Positions 1-7,835 of a DNA stretch of 64,000 bases are shown piece by piece. This DNA is from JAGVSR01 sp964589785 (GTDB lineage Bacteria > Pseudomonadota > Alphaproteobacteria > Rhizobiales > Hyphomicrobiaceae): positions 558,001-622,000 of the forward strand of contig CAZPUQ010000001.1 in the NCBI GenBank assembly GCA_964589785.1, in the 5' to 3' direction. A model generated the notes under the pieces. It saw only the letters and a list, made by a program, of their open reading frames with translations. It did not search any database and had not been told where the DNA came from. Made by a program: the position numbers and the translations under genes. Within the stretch, counting starts at the first letter, position 1. Every line of letters begins with the position of its first letter.

Positions 1-513
1 ACCGGGGCCGTCGATGCCGTAGGCCCAGTGCAGGCCGGTGTTGAACCACTGCGGCGAGTTCGGCGCCGCCATCTGCATGGCGAGCATGTAGCGGTGCTCG
101 TCGAAGAAGGCCTGCGCGTCCTCCTCCGTCGAGAAGTAGCCGCCCTTCCAGCCCCAATAGGTCCACGTGCCGGCGAGACGGTCGAAGACCTGGCGCGCGT
201 CACTCTCGCCGCCTGTGCGCTCCTTCTCGGCAAGGTCCTTCAGGGCCGCCTCGTCGGCAACCGACCGCCACAGCCACGAGGGGACCTGCGTCTCCTCGAC
301 CTTCCTCAGGCGCTTCGGCACGCCCGCCTTGCGGAAATACTTCTGGGCCAGGATGTCGGCGGCGACCTGGCTCCAGTGCTCGGGCACCTCGAAGCCCTCG
401 AGCCGGAAGACCACCGAACCGTCGGGGTTCTTGATCTCGGACGTGGCGCGCCGGAACGCGATCTTGGCGTAGGGCGACTGGCCTCTGTCCGTGAATCGCC
501 GCGTGATCTTCAT
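1..513 (-). CDS. nrdJ: Adenosylcobalamin-dependent (class II) ribonucleotide reductase, N-terminal part, runs off the left edge
   Basis: The 171 N-terminal residues match the start of vitamin B12-dependent ribonucleotide reductases, which make deoxyribonucleotides in the cytoplasm with adenosylcobalamin as radical source and no oxygen requirement. Recognisable stretches are MKITRRFTDRGQSPY at the start, AAPNSPQWFNTGLHWAYG near residue 160 and the tryptophan-rich TWTYWGWKGGYFS around residue 120. The ATG is at 513-511, with a purine-rich GAGGATGGGGG just upstream. The gene continues outside the window, so the catalytic cysteines and C-terminal part cannot be checked. The long leader (514 to about 850) carries two NrdR-box-like palindromes, and nrdR itself lies at 12487. 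Family identity is seen directly; regulation is inferred. Confidence 0.93.
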   Translation of the reverse strand, partial: MKITRRFTDRGQSPYAKIAFRRATSEIKNPDGSVVFRLEGFEVPEHWSQVAADILAQKYFRKAGVPKRLRKVEETQVPSWLWRSVADEAALKDLAEKERTGGESDARQVFDRLAGTWTYWGWKGGYFSTEEDAQAFFDEHRYMLAMQMAAPNSPQWFNTGLHWAYGIDGPG

Positions 514-669
514 AGTGCCCCCATCCTCGATTCAAAGGGGTGCGCAAACGCGCTCACAGTCTTGGGCACCCGTGTCATGCCGGCCGACGTGGCATGCTCC
601 TGCCGCACGCGTCCCTCGCCTTCACCACACACCGCCGGCGCGGAGCCCGTTGCCACAGCCGTTCTCTCG

Positions 670-760
670 CGGCCGGAGCAGGTCTTCCGCAGACTCGAAG
701 GTGGGGCCCAAAGGCCCGCTACAAGGGGAGGGGGCGAACGCGCCGGATACATCGCACCAA
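670..760 (-). promoter_or_regulatory. B12-box-like motif in the nrdJ leader (possible cobalamin-responsive element)
   Basis: Read in the nrdJ direction, 695-678 gives AGTCTGCGGAAGACCTGC, which keeps the AGTC and GAAGACCTGC parts of the B12 box of cobalamin riboswitches. Upstream at 758-739 is GGTGCGATGTATCCGGCGCG, loosely like the GGTG..AATCC..GC segment of the riboswitch core. A short hairpin (GGGCC-uuug-GGCCC) lies between. The canonical CCCGC..ACTGT core is not clearly present, and a second GGAGACCTGC occurs by chance elsewhere in the window, so this is a weak candidate. Confidence 0.22.
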
Positions 761-803
761 CGCCAGCCGCTGGATTGGAAGGTGTCCGATTCGTGGCACG
801 TCG

Positions 804-819
804 TCACGAGGTCTTGGGG
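804..819 (-). promoter_or_regulatory. Candidate NrdR box 2 (distal copy in nrdJ transcript direction)
   Basis: The 16-mer TCACGAGGTCTTGGGG (plus strand) aligns without gaps to the better palindrome at 837-852 and keeps the CAC, AG and TNNNTG-like positions of NrdR boxes. The centres are 33 bp apart, close to three helical turns, the usual arrangement for NrdR box pairs. This copy is weaker than its partner and would not be called alone. Confidence 0.45.
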
Positions 820-836
820 GTGTAGGTGCGATGCTG

Positions 837-852
837 CCACTAGATGTAGTGG
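837..852 (-). promoter_or_regulatory. Candidate NrdR box 1 upstream of nrdJ
   Basis: CCACTAGATGTAGTGG is a 6-bp inverted repeat (CCACTA/TAGTGG) around a 4-bp core. It resembles the known NrdR operator form ACACTAtatnTAGTGT. It lies about 325 bp upstream of the nrdJ ATG, and a second weaker copy follows at helical spacing. NrdR is the ATP-cone repressor of ribonucleotide reductase genes and is encoded at 12487-12972. Assignment is by motif reading only. Confidence 0.62.
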
Positions 853-1099
853 TGTTGGCAATTTGGGGATTGACCCGCTGACTTCCGCCGGATTCGCTGC
901 GGTTGGCGCCCCTCGGGCGGGCCGGGGCACCTTGTGAATTGACCGATCAACCAATGGTCAGGGTGCCGATTTTTGCAAAGCTAGGCCGATTCCGGTCCGC
1001 CGCGGTGTGGCCGTTGGGCCGCGGTGGTTCGCACACTGGACAGCGGGCCCCTCGCCGCCCTACACGCGTAGGCCAGGGTGAGACCCGCGCGAGGGCACG

Positions 1100-1504
1100 A
1101 TGGGCTTGTTCAAGGAGATCTTCAGCTGGTGGAGCGGCAACACGTGGGGCACCCGCTTCACGATCTGGCGCCACGGCCGTTTCGTGGGCGAGGACGAGTT
1201 CGGCAACCGCTACTACGAGCAGAAATCGGGCCGTCCGGGGCCGCTCGGCCGGCCGCGCCGCTGGGTGACCTACACGTCGCTGTCGGAAGCCTCCCAGATC
1301 CCCCCCGGCTGGTACGGCTGGATGCATTACATGGTGGACGAGCCGCCGGAGGCCGGCGCCTACGCGCCGCGCGCCTGGCAGAAACCCCATGAGATGAACC
1401 CGACGGGGACGCCCGCCGCCTATCGGCCCTCCGGCTCGATCCTGACGGCCGCGGCGGCCCGGCCGCGGGCCACCGGCGACTACAAGCCCTGGCAGCCGGA
1501 GTGA
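1100..1504 (+). CDS. NADH:ubiquinone oxidoreductase NDUFA12-family subunit
   Basis: This 134-residue protein has the hallmarks of the NDUFA12 (B17.2) family, a supernumerary complex I subunit shared by mitochondria and alphaproteobacteria. The visible motifs are TRFTIWRHGRFVGEDEFGNRYYE near residues 20-40, then RRWVTY and PPGWYGWMHYMVDEPP around residues 52-80. The tail (from about residue 95) is Pro/Arg-rich and less conserved. It has no signal peptide and should sit on the cytoplasmic (matrix-equivalent) side of complex I. The ATG follows a GCGAGGGCAC purine stretch. The DUF2155 gene follows closely, a pairing that recurs in this order of bacteria as far as I recall. Confidence 0.93.
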   Translation: MGLFKEIFSWWSGNTWGTRFTIWRHGRFVGEDEFGNRYYEQKSGRPGPLGRPRRWVTYTSLSEASQIPPGWYGWMHYMVDEPPEAGAYAPRAWQKPHEMNPTGTPAAYRPSGSILTAAAARPRATGDYKPWQPE

Positions 1505-1624
1505 GCGTTGGCGCGACACGATGGGGACACGATCCCTCTCCAGTGTGCCGCGCGTTTCGTCGGTAATGGTCCAAGCCCGCGCGACCGCGGTCCCGCGCGT
1601 CCGAACGCTGAGAGCTTCGCAGAC

Positions 1625-2122
1625 ATGGCGCGCCGTTTTTCATCTCTCATCGCGACCGCCGTGCTGGCGAGCGTGGCCGGCGCCGCCCTGACGCCCGCTG
1701 CGGCCGAGCGCATCGAGAACAAGGTCGCGGTCTTCTCCGCCCTCGACAAGGTCACGGCGACGATCAAGACGCTGACCGTTCCCTTGAATGAGACCCGCGA
1801 GTTCGGCGCGCTGAAGGTGACGCCGCGCACATGCTTTTCGCGCCCTCCGACCGAGCAGCCCAAGACGACGTCGTTCGTCGAGGTGCAGGAGGTGCAGCTC
1901 GACGGCCAGGAGAAGAAGGTCTTCTCGGGCTGGATGTTCGCCGAGAGCCCCGGTCTCAACGCCGTCGAGCATCCGGTGTTCGACGTCTGGCTGACGGGCT
2001 GCGACGAGCCGAAGAACCCGGTCGCCGCGTCCGGCGGACAGCCCTCGGCCGCCGGTCCCGAAGGCACAGCCGGCGCGAGCGAGCCGGTGGAAGATCTCCC
2101 GCGCAGGCGCGTGCGCCGCTGA
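1625..2122 (+). CDS. DUF2155 domain-containing exported protein
   Basis: This 165-residue protein starts at ATG 1625 (MARRFSSLIATAVLASVAGA), which gives a clean N-terminal signal peptide ending near AAA at residue 28. A TTG-initiated extension back to 1508 would bury the signal peptide, so I rejected it. The body is typical of DUF2155: KVAVFSALDKVTATI, then LKVTPRTCFSRPP, then EVQLDGQEKKVFSGWMFAESPGLNAVEHPVFDVWLTGC, with two conserved cysteines. The C-terminal 35 residues are low-complexity Pro/Ala/Arg. The function of DUF2155 is not established. It sits 120 bp downstream of the NDUFA12 gene and could be co-transcribed with it. Confidence 0.88.
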   Translation: MARRFSSLIATAVLASVAGAALTPAAAERIENKVAVFSALDKVTATIKTLTVPLNETREFGALKVTPRTCFSRPPTEQPKTTSFVEVQEVQLDGQEKKVFSGWMFAESPGLNAVEHPVFDVWLTGCDEPKNPVAASGGQPSAAGPEGTAGASEPVEDLPRRRVRR

Positions 2123-2278
2123 CGCTTTCGCTCGCTGTTCGTCGACCTTTGGCTGCGGCGCTGCGCGCTCGGGCGATTCACCCGCGTAATTTTCCGTGTG
2201 CCGGCATGACGCGCGCCTGGAATGTCTCTAAACTGGCGCCGGATCACCGATAGCCGACAGGATTGCGGAAGGATGACG

Positions 2279-3250
2279 ATGACGCGCGGTTTCACAGTGC
2301 TCGTTCTCATAAGCTTTTTCGCCACCGTCGCGGCAGCCGACGAGGTCACGCCCGAAAAGCTCGTCGACAGCCTCAACGGCGTGTTCGGCAAGCACGCCAA
2401 GATGCGCGCAAGCCACGCCAAGGGCGTCTGCGTGAAAGGCGCCTTCACGCCGACCGCCGAGGCCCCCGCGCTGTCGAAGGCGCCGTTCCTGGCAGCGCCG
2501 GTTCCAGTGCTCGGCCGCTTCTCCTTTGGCGGCGGCAATCCGAAGGTGTCCGACAAGGCGAAGTCGCCGCGCGGGCTGGCGCTGCGCCTCGATCCGGACG
2601 GCAAATCCTCAACCGATTTCGTCCTGCTCTCGGCACCCATTTTCTTCGCCCGCACGCCGGAAGAGGTCGTCGGCTTCCTCGAGGCCCGCTTTCCGGCAGC
2701 CGACGGCAAGCCCGACCCCGCGAAGGTCAAGACGTTCACCGAAGCGCACCCCTGGACTGCCAAGCAAGGCGCCTGGGTCGCTGCCCGGCCGGTGCCGGCG
2801 AGCTACGCAGGCCTGGCGTATTTCAGCGTCCACGCCTTCGAGGCCACCGCCGCCGACGGCACGAAGACCCCGATCAAGCTGAAGTTCGAGCCGGCGGCCG
2901 GCGAGCTCGGCTTCACGGACGAGGAAGCGAAGGCGAAGGAGGAGGGCTTCTTCCACGCCGATCTCGACGAGCGGCTGAAGGCAGGCCCCGTGACGTTCCG
3001 GCTCGTCGCCATCGTCGGCACGGACGCCGACCCCACCGACGATCCGACGGCCGAATGGCCGGAAGCGGGGCGCAAGAAGGTGGAACTGGGGACGCTTGCG
3101 ATCTCAGGCCGCGAAGACGAGGCCCGCTGCGACGGCACCACCTTCGATCCCAACGCACTTCCCGATGGCCTTGCCGGCTTCCCGGGTGACACGATCCTGC
3201 CGGCCCGCTCCGGCGCCTATGCCGTGTCCCTGTCGCGCCGCAGCGACTGA
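2279..3250 (+). CDS. Catalase-related haem peroxidase (SrpA-like), exported
   Basis: This 323-residue protein belongs to the small catalase-family peroxidases. It has a signal peptide (MTRGFTVLVLISFFATVAAA). The distal haem histidine is in MRASHAKG (H46), SPRGLALRL matches the catalase DPRG strand, and the proximal tyrosine is expected in ARSGAYAVS near the C-terminus (R-x3-Y). The usual NAPVFF after the distal site reads SAPIFF here, so the distal asparagine appears to be serine, which may lower true catalase activity. GGAAGG at 2267-2272 suits ATG 2279 better than ATG 2273. It likely removes peroxide in the periplasm. It is convergent with hemB. Confidence 0.85.
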   Translation: MTRGFTVLVLISFFATVAAADEVTPEKLVDSLNGVFGKHAKMRASHAKGVCVKGAFTPTAEAPALSKAPFLAAPVPVLGRFSFGGGNPKVSDKAKSPRGLALRLDPDGKSSTDFVLLSAPIFFARTPEEVVGFLEARFPAADGKPDPAKVKTFTEAHPWTAKQGAWVAARPVPASYAGLAYFSVHAFEATAADGTKTPIKLKFEPAAGELGFTDEEAKAKEEGFFHADLDERLKAGPVTFRLVAIVGTDADPTDDPTAEWPEAGRKKVELGTLAISGREDEARCDGTTFDPNALPDGLAGFPGDTILPARSGAYAVSLSRRSD

Positions 3251-3280
3251 GCCGAAGCCGGCGGGGGTTGCGGCCGCTCT

Positions 3281-4315
3281 TCAACCGGCGAGTAGCTTCG
3301 CCGCTTTCGGCGCGAAATAGGTGAGAATGCCGGACGCGCCCGCGCGCTTGAACGCCACGAGGCTTTCCACCATCACCCTGTCGTGGTCGAGCCACCCGCG
3401 TTCGGCCGCCGCCATCAGCATCGCGTATTCCCCCGACACCTGATAGGCGAACGTCGGAACGTGGAACGTCTCCGACACGCGCCGCACGATGTCGAGATAC
3501 GGCAGGCCGGGCTTCACCATCACCAGGTCGGCGCCCTCCGCGATGTCGAGCGCCACCTCGCGCAGCGCCTCGTCGGTGTTGGCCGGGTCCATCTGGTAGG
3601 TCCGCTTGTCGCCTTTCAGCGTCGAGGAGGAGCCGACCGCGTCGCGGAACGGCCCATAGAAGGCGCTGGCGTACTTGGCGGCGTAGGACATGATCTGCGT
3701 GTCGTGATGCCCCGCCGCCTCCAGCGCCGCACGGATCGCGCCGATGCGTCCGTCCATCATGTCCGACGGAGCGAGCACGTCGCAGCCTGCCGCGACCTGG
3801 TTCAGCGACTGGGTGACGAGCGCCTCCACCGTCGCGTCGTTGAGGATGACGCCGTCCGCGACGAGACCGTCGTGGCCGTGGCTTGTGTAGGGATCGAGCG
3901 CGACGTCGAGAACGACGCCGATGTCCACGCCCGTCTCCTTGATGGCGCGTGTGGCGCGGCAGACGAGATTGCCGGGGTTGAAGGCCTCGCGCGCATCGTC
4001 CGTGCGCAGCTTCGGATCGGTGTAGGGAAAGAGCGCGACGGCGGGAATGCCGAGCGCGGCCGCCTCGCGTGCCGCCTCTGCGACGAGATCGACCGAGAGC
4101 CGCTCGATTCCGGGCATCGACGCGATGGGCTCGCGCCGGTCCTGTCCCTCGATCACGAACAGCGGCCAGATGAGATCGGACGGCGACAGGCTGCTCTCCG
4201 CGACGAGCGCGCGAGCCCATGCCGCGCGCCTGTTGCGGCGCAGCCGGACATGGGGGAAGCCACCGTGCGCATTCGAGGCGGCGGCGCGGCGCGGCGGCGT
4301 GGAGGCAAAGGTCAT
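3281..4315 (-). CDS. hemB: Porphobilinogen synthase (delta-aminolevulinic acid dehydratase)
   Basis: HemB condenses two 5-aminolevulinate molecules to porphobilinogen in the cytoplasm. The 344-residue product has both active-site lysines, K214 in SYAAKYASAFYGPFRDA and K268 in VMVKPGLPYLDI. The zinc-cysteine triad of the metal loop is replaced: LDVALDPYTSHGHDG at residues 136-150 has Ala/Asp/Asp where zinc enzymes have cysteines, as in Mg/K-dependent alphaproteobacterial forms. I chose ATG 4315 (MTFASTPPRR); an upstream in-frame ATG at 4381 adds a Pro-rich stretch without homology. The enzyme uses the product of HemA, encoded 5 kb to the right. Confidence 0.96.
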   Translation of the reverse strand: MTFASTPPRRAAASNAHGGFPHVRLRRNRRAAWARALVAESSLSPSDLIWPLFVIEGQDRREPIASMPGIERLSVDLVAEAAREAAALGIPAVALFPYTDPKLRTDDAREAFNPGNLVCRATRAIKETGVDIGVVLDVALDPYTSHGHDGLVADGVILNDATVEALVTQSLNQVAAGCDVLAPSDMMDGRIGAIRAALEAAGHHDTQIMSYAAKYASAFYGPFRDAVGSSSTLKGDKRTYQMDPANTDEALREVALDIAEGADLVMVKPGLPYLDIVRRVSETFHVPTFAYQVSGEYAMLMAAAERGWLDHDRVMVESLVAFKRAGASGILTYFAPKAAKLLAG

Positions 4316-4426
4316 CGGTGGCGGCTTTCGCAGGGCAGGCTGAAACGCGCCCGACCATAGGTCAGGTGCGGGCGGACGCAAGAGGCGAAGGGACCGAGGG
4401 TTAGGACGGCGCGCAGGCCACGCGCG

Positions 4427-5551
4427 CTAATCGCAGATCTTCGTTCGCGCCCGCGGAGCCATGTCGACATGGAAGTGGTTGCGGTGGGCGTTGTTCGCCT
4501 CGGGTCCGAGCGTCGTGCCGAAGATCCGGCAGGCGGCGGCGTGGGCGCCCTTGAGGAACGTCGTCATGCGAGCCGGCGGAGCGGGTGCGGCCGCGGGACC
4601 GCCGAGCCGCGCGGGCGCGACGCCGAAGGCGGGCTCGTTCGCGGCGGCCGGCAGGCCCTCGAGGATCGTCTTGCGCACGGCCGGGCCGTCGGCCGGTATT
4701 GTCTTGTTCGACGTCGCCGCTGCGCCGGCTGCTGCGGGTGCGGCGGCAGGGGCCGACGTCAGCGCGGCTTCGGCGGCCTTTGCGGCGGCTTTCTCGGCCG
4801 CCTTCTTGAGCGCCAACTCGCGCGCGGCGATATCACGCTGGGTGTCTCCCCAGCCGGTCAGCACGGCGACCGTCTCGCCCTTCGCCGTCATGAACCCGCG
4901 AATGTCGAGCGCGTTGGCGCGGCCATGCTCCGACAGCTTGGTCTTCGTGCGGCCGTAGGCATTGCGGCAGGAATAGTCGCTCATGCTCTCGATCTTGATG
5001 ACGTCGGTACCGAGCGTCTTCCTTGCGAGCGGCTGCAGGTCCTTGGTGAGCCACGCGTGCAGGGCCCCCACCATGTCGCAAGTCAGGATCGGCGGCGGCG
5101 ACAGCGAGACCTCGGGCTTCTTGCCGATGCTGACCAGGCGCACGGGGGCGGGCGTACCGCATTCCCCTTTCCGGAAGGGAGCTTCGGAGAGCGTCACGGC
5201 ATCGATCTTCGCAAGCATCGCCTTGCACTGGGCCTGTGCCGCGGCGATCTCCTCGGGGGCCCATTCCGTCGCGATCGTTTCCGGCTTGGCGGCGGCCTCG
5301 GCTTCGGCCTTGGCGTCGTCGAGCGTCTTGGGCCAGCCGGCACCTGAGCCCTTGTCGGGTCCCTTGTCTGGCCCCTGGAGCTTTGCCGTGCCGCCTGGCT
5401 TGCGATCGGCCGCGCGCGGCGCCTCGCCACCGGTGACGATCGGCTGGCCCTTCGCGTCCCTCGGCTTCTTGACCGGCAACGGCACATCGTCGGCCGCCGC
5501 GGGTGCGGCGAGCGCGAACGTCAGGAGAAGGGCCGGAAAGCAGAAGCGCAT
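4427..5551 (-). CDS. Extensin-like C-terminal domain protein, exported
   Basis: This 374-residue protein has a signal peptide (MRFCFPALLLTFALAAPAAA) and then a Lys/Pro/Ala-rich linker to about residue 90. The extensin-like domain follows, with CGTPAPVRL, CDMVGALHAWL, YSCRNAYGRTKTKLSEHGRANALDI and a terminal NNAHRNHFHVDM. The SEHGRANALDI and HRNHFH elements resemble the His/Asp zinc ligands of M15-type peptidoglycan peptidases, so a wall-related hydrolase is plausible but unproven. Ala-rich insertion at residues 255-290 splits the domain. ATG 5551 gives the cleaner signal peptide than ATG 5578. The gene faces away from the hydrolase gene at 5780. Confidence 0.85.
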   Translation of the reverse strand: MRFCFPALLLTFALAAPAAADDVPLPVKKPRDAKGQPIVTGGEAPRAADRKPGGTAKLQGPDKGPDKGSGAGWPKTLDDAKAEAEAAAKPETIATEWAPEEIAAAQAQCKAMLAKIDAVTLSEAPFRKGECGTPAPVRLVSIGKKPEVSLSPPPILTCDMVGALHAWLTKDLQPLARKTLGTDVIKIESMSDYSCRNAYGRTKTKLSEHGRANALDIRGFMTAKGETVAVLTGWGDTQRDIAARELALKKAAEKAAAKAAEAALTSAPAAAPAAAGAAATSNKTIPADGPAVRKTILEGLPAAANEPAFGVAPARLGGPAAAPAPPARMTTFLKGAHAAACRIFGTTLGPEANNAHRNHFHVDMAPRARTKICD

Positions 5552-5779
5552 GAGCTCGTGTCCGGTACCGTTGGCCAACTGCGGTCAGGCTGAACATGTG
5601 GGCCTGCGGCCGGGCAGCCGCAAGCTACAAGCGAGGCGAAACGCCCGCAAAGCGCGACGACGGCGTCCTGCCAAGGCGGTTTTCTCCCGGTGCGCCGGAC
5701 TGTATAGCGGGGATCGCTGCATCACAACCGCGCGCACGGAAAGTCTCCCGTACGCCGGACAAGCTGTGGAAGGACCGGC

Positions 5780-6874
5780 GTGACCGAGACACAAACGACA
5801 TCCGCGCATCAGGATATCCGGTTGGAGCAGAAGGGCTCGGCGGCCCTCATCACGCTCGATCGCCCGCGCGCGCTCAACGCCTTGACGGTCGCCATGCGCG
5901 CGGCCCTTACGGGATGGCTGCCGGCGTTCTCGCGCGATCCGACGGTCTATGCGGTCGTGCTGCAGTCAACGTCGAAGGCCTTCTCGGCGGGCTCCGACGT
6001 GCGCGAGGTCGCAACACTGGCCCGCACCGACCTTGAGGCGGCGCGCCAGGCCTTTCGCGACGAGTACGCGCTCAACTGGCGCTGCGAATGTTTTTCCAAG
6101 CCCACGGTCTCGCTGATCAACGGCCTCGTGATGGGCGGCGGCGTCGGCATCTCGCTCTACGGCACCCATCGCGTGGCGGGTGAAAACTATCGCTTCGGAA
6201 TGCCGGAGACCAAGATCGGTCTCTTTCCCGACGTCGGCGTGTGTCACGCATTTGCGCGGATGCCGGACGCGATGGGGTTTTACCTGGGGCTGACGGGCCG
6301 CACCATAGGCCGCGCCGACGCCTTCGCGCTGGGCCTCGTCACGCATTGCATCTCCGCATCCCGTTTTCCCGAGATCGTGGAGGGGCTCGCCGAAACCATG
6401 CCGGTCGATCCCCTGCTCGACGAGCGCCATGCCGATCCCGGCGCCGGCGAGCACGACGCCTTGCGCGGTGTCATCGCGCGCTGCTTTTCTGCGCCTGCCG
6501 TCGAGGAGATCCTGGCGCGGCTCGACGCGGAAACCGGCGCGCATGCGCAATGGGCCCGGGAAACGGCGGCGGAATTGCGGGCGCGCGCGCCCCTGTCGCT
6601 TGCCGTCACGCTGCGGCACATCCGCGAGGGCCGGCAGCGCGATCTGCGCGAGGCTCTGGAGATGGATTACCGCCTCGCGTGCCGCTTTCTCGAGGATCGC
6701 GACTTCTATGAAGGCGTGCGCGCGGTCGTGATCGACAAGGACAACGCGCCCGGCTGGACGCCGTCCACGGTCAGCGATGTGACGGCCGCGATGGTGGATC
6801 GCTATTTCGCGCCGCTCGGCACGGCCGAGTGGTCGCTGCCGACGCGCGCCGACATGCAGGCGATGCGTGCCTGA
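5780..6874 (+). CDS. Enoyl-CoA hydratase/isomerase family protein, probably 3-hydroxyisobutyryl-CoA hydrolase
   Basis: The 364-residue crotonase-fold protein is longer than a plain enoyl-CoA hydratase and has the layout of 3-hydroxyisobutyryl-CoA hydrolases, which act in valine degradation. It shows ITLDRPRALNALT at residues 28-40, SKAFSAGSDVREV in the oxyanion region, NGLVMGGGVGISLYG and MPETKIGLFPDVG. The C-terminal half has AVTLRHIREGR and the hydrolase-type tail FYEGVRAVVIDKD. The start is GTG at 5780 with GGAAGGA 7 bp upstream. No other valine-degradation gene is adjacent, so the substrate is inferred from family resemblance. Confidence 0.85.
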   Translation: MTETQTTSAHQDIRLEQKGSAALITLDRPRALNALTVAMRAALTGWLPAFSRDPTVYAVVLQSTSKAFSAGSDVREVATLARTDLEAARQAFRDEYALNWRCECFSKPTVSLINGLVMGGGVGISLYGTHRVAGENYRFGMPETKIGLFPDVGVCHAFARMPDAMGFYLGLTGRTIGRADAFALGLVTHCISASRFPEIVEGLAETMPVDPLLDERHADPGAGEHDALRGVIARCFSAPAVEEILARLDAETGAHAQWARETAAELRARAPLSLAVTLRHIREGRQRDLREALEMDYRLACRFLEDRDFYEGVRAVVIDKDNAPGWTPSTVSDVTAAMVDRYFAPLGTAEWSLPTRADMQAMRA

Positions 6875-7106
6875 TTTTCATCAGCCCGATATATATGTTT
6901 TAATTCATGCGGGCGCATCATCGAGTTATCGCAAACTGCAAATGCTCATTTCAGAAAATTTAAAGAACGATTGCGCGACACCCCCCGTAAGTATTCTTTT
7001 ACTATATCTATTCAGGTAACTTTTAGTTGTTTGCGATACTCTGCCTGAGAAGTCCGGAGATAAAAAACAGCCGGGCAAACGATTGCAACAGGCAAGAGGC
7101 AGGGCC
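6875..7106 (+). promoter_or_regulatory. AT-rich control region upstream of ldtR with repeated GCAAAC/GATTGC motifs
   Basis: This region is strikingly AT-rich next to its GC-rich neighbours. It contains an inverted pair, TATCGCAAAC at 6927-6936 and GTTTGCGATA at 7029-7038. It also contains a direct pair of AACGATTGC at 6966-6974 and 7078-7086, the second just before the ldtR start. Such repeats fit operator sites for a dimeric MarR-type regulator controlling its own gene. Which sequences are bound cannot be decided from sequence alone. Confidence 0.45.
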
Positions 7107-7622
7107 ATGAGTGCTGTTTTCGATGCGCGTGCCCGCGCGCACCTTCAACCGGTTCAGGAAGAGACCTTTCAGGGCGAATACCTGCAGGCATTGCGTCTGA
7201 TCGAGCGTCTGCATCGTCTTCTTCTTGACGTCATCAAGGACGAGTTCGACCGCCTCGGCGGCTCCGAGCTCAACAGTGTCCAGGCGCTCCTGCTGTACAA
7301 TATCGGCGAGAGCGAGCTGACGGCGGGCGAGTTGAAGAGCCGGGGCTACTATCTCGGGTCCAACGTGTCCTACAATCTAAAGAAGCTCGTCGACATGGGC
7401 TACATCCACTACAAGCGCTCCGAAACGGATCGGCGCAGCGTGCGGGTGAGCCTGTCGAAGAAGGGTCTCGACGCCTGCTCGGTGGTGCAGAAGCTCTACC
7501 ATCGCCAGCTCGGCTCGATCGAGACGGTAGGCGGCGTCGCCAACGACGACCTCAGGGTGCTCAACAAGGCGCTGATGCGTCTGGAGCGCTTCTGGTCCGA
7601 TCAGATCCGCTACCGCCTGTAA
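7107..7622 (+). CDS. ldtR: MarR-family winged-helix regulator, LdtR-like
   Basis: This 171-residue protein has a MarR-type winged helix: an N-terminal dimerisation helix (EYLQALRLIERLHRLLLDVIKDEFDRLG), then LNSVQALLLYNIGESELTAGELKSRGYYLGSNVSYNLKKLVDMGYI as helix-turn-helix. The wing SETDRRSVRVSLSKKG carries the family's DRR motif, and a C-terminal helix completes the fold. It resembles LdtR of rhizobia and Liberibacter, a regulator of L,D-transpeptidase genes and stress tolerance. The next gene encodes an L,D-transpeptidase, supporting the name. ATG 7107 is preceded by AGAGG and AGGG. A strong terminator follows at 7661. Confidence 0.85.
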   Translation: MSAVFDARARAHLQPVQEETFQGEYLQALRLIERLHRLLLDVIKDEFDRLGGSELNSVQALLLYNIGESELTAGELKSRGYYLGSNVSYNLKKLVDMGYIHYKRSETDRRSVRVSLSKKGLDACSVVQKLYHRQLGSIETVGGVANDDLRVLNKALMRLERFWSDQIRYRL

Positions 7623-7660
7623 TCCTCCCGCTGCAGCGGGAGCCTCGAGCATCGCGTGCG

Positions 7661-7692
7661 AAGGATCGCGGAGGCCACTCCGCGATCCTTTT
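7661..7692 (+). terminator. Rho-independent terminator after ldtR
   Basis: A perfect 13-bp stem (7661-7673 with 7678-7690) around a GCCA loop ends in TTTT. A separate 18-bp palindrome (CTCCCGCTGCAGCGGGAG) lies just after the ldtR stop. It separates ldtR from the transpeptidase gene, so the latter probably has its own promoter. Confidence 0.85.
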
Positions 7693-7835
7693 GATTTCGC
7701 GGCGCAGTTTGTGGCGTCAGCGCCGCACGGTCCAATGCCGGTGCGCCGGTTTCATCCACAGGGGCTTTTCAACGGGCCGCGAATAGCTCACTGTCCCGCC
7801 CGGATGGGACCTTGGGACGGCTGCTGGTTGACGAC

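Larger units (their letters stand above)
514..1099. other. Divergent intergenic region between nrdJ and the NDUFA12 gene
   Basis: This 586-bp region separates two divergent genes and holds the NrdR-box pair and the B12-box-like segment. Open frames crossing it on both strands have no recognisable protein similarity and look like GC-driven noise. A TTGACC at 870-875 could be a -35 element for the rightward gene, but no convincing -10 follows. Confidence 0.6.

Noticed and set aside
938..949. TTGACCGATCAA as an FNR box near the NDUFA12 gene
   Set aside because: The half-sites are separated by N4 rather than the N6 between TTGA and TCAA in FNR boxes.
1480..2763. 427-residue minus-strand open frame over the DUF2155 and catalase-like genes
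   Set aside because: Low-similarity, Ser/Arg-rich shadow; both genes beneath it are supported on the plus strand.
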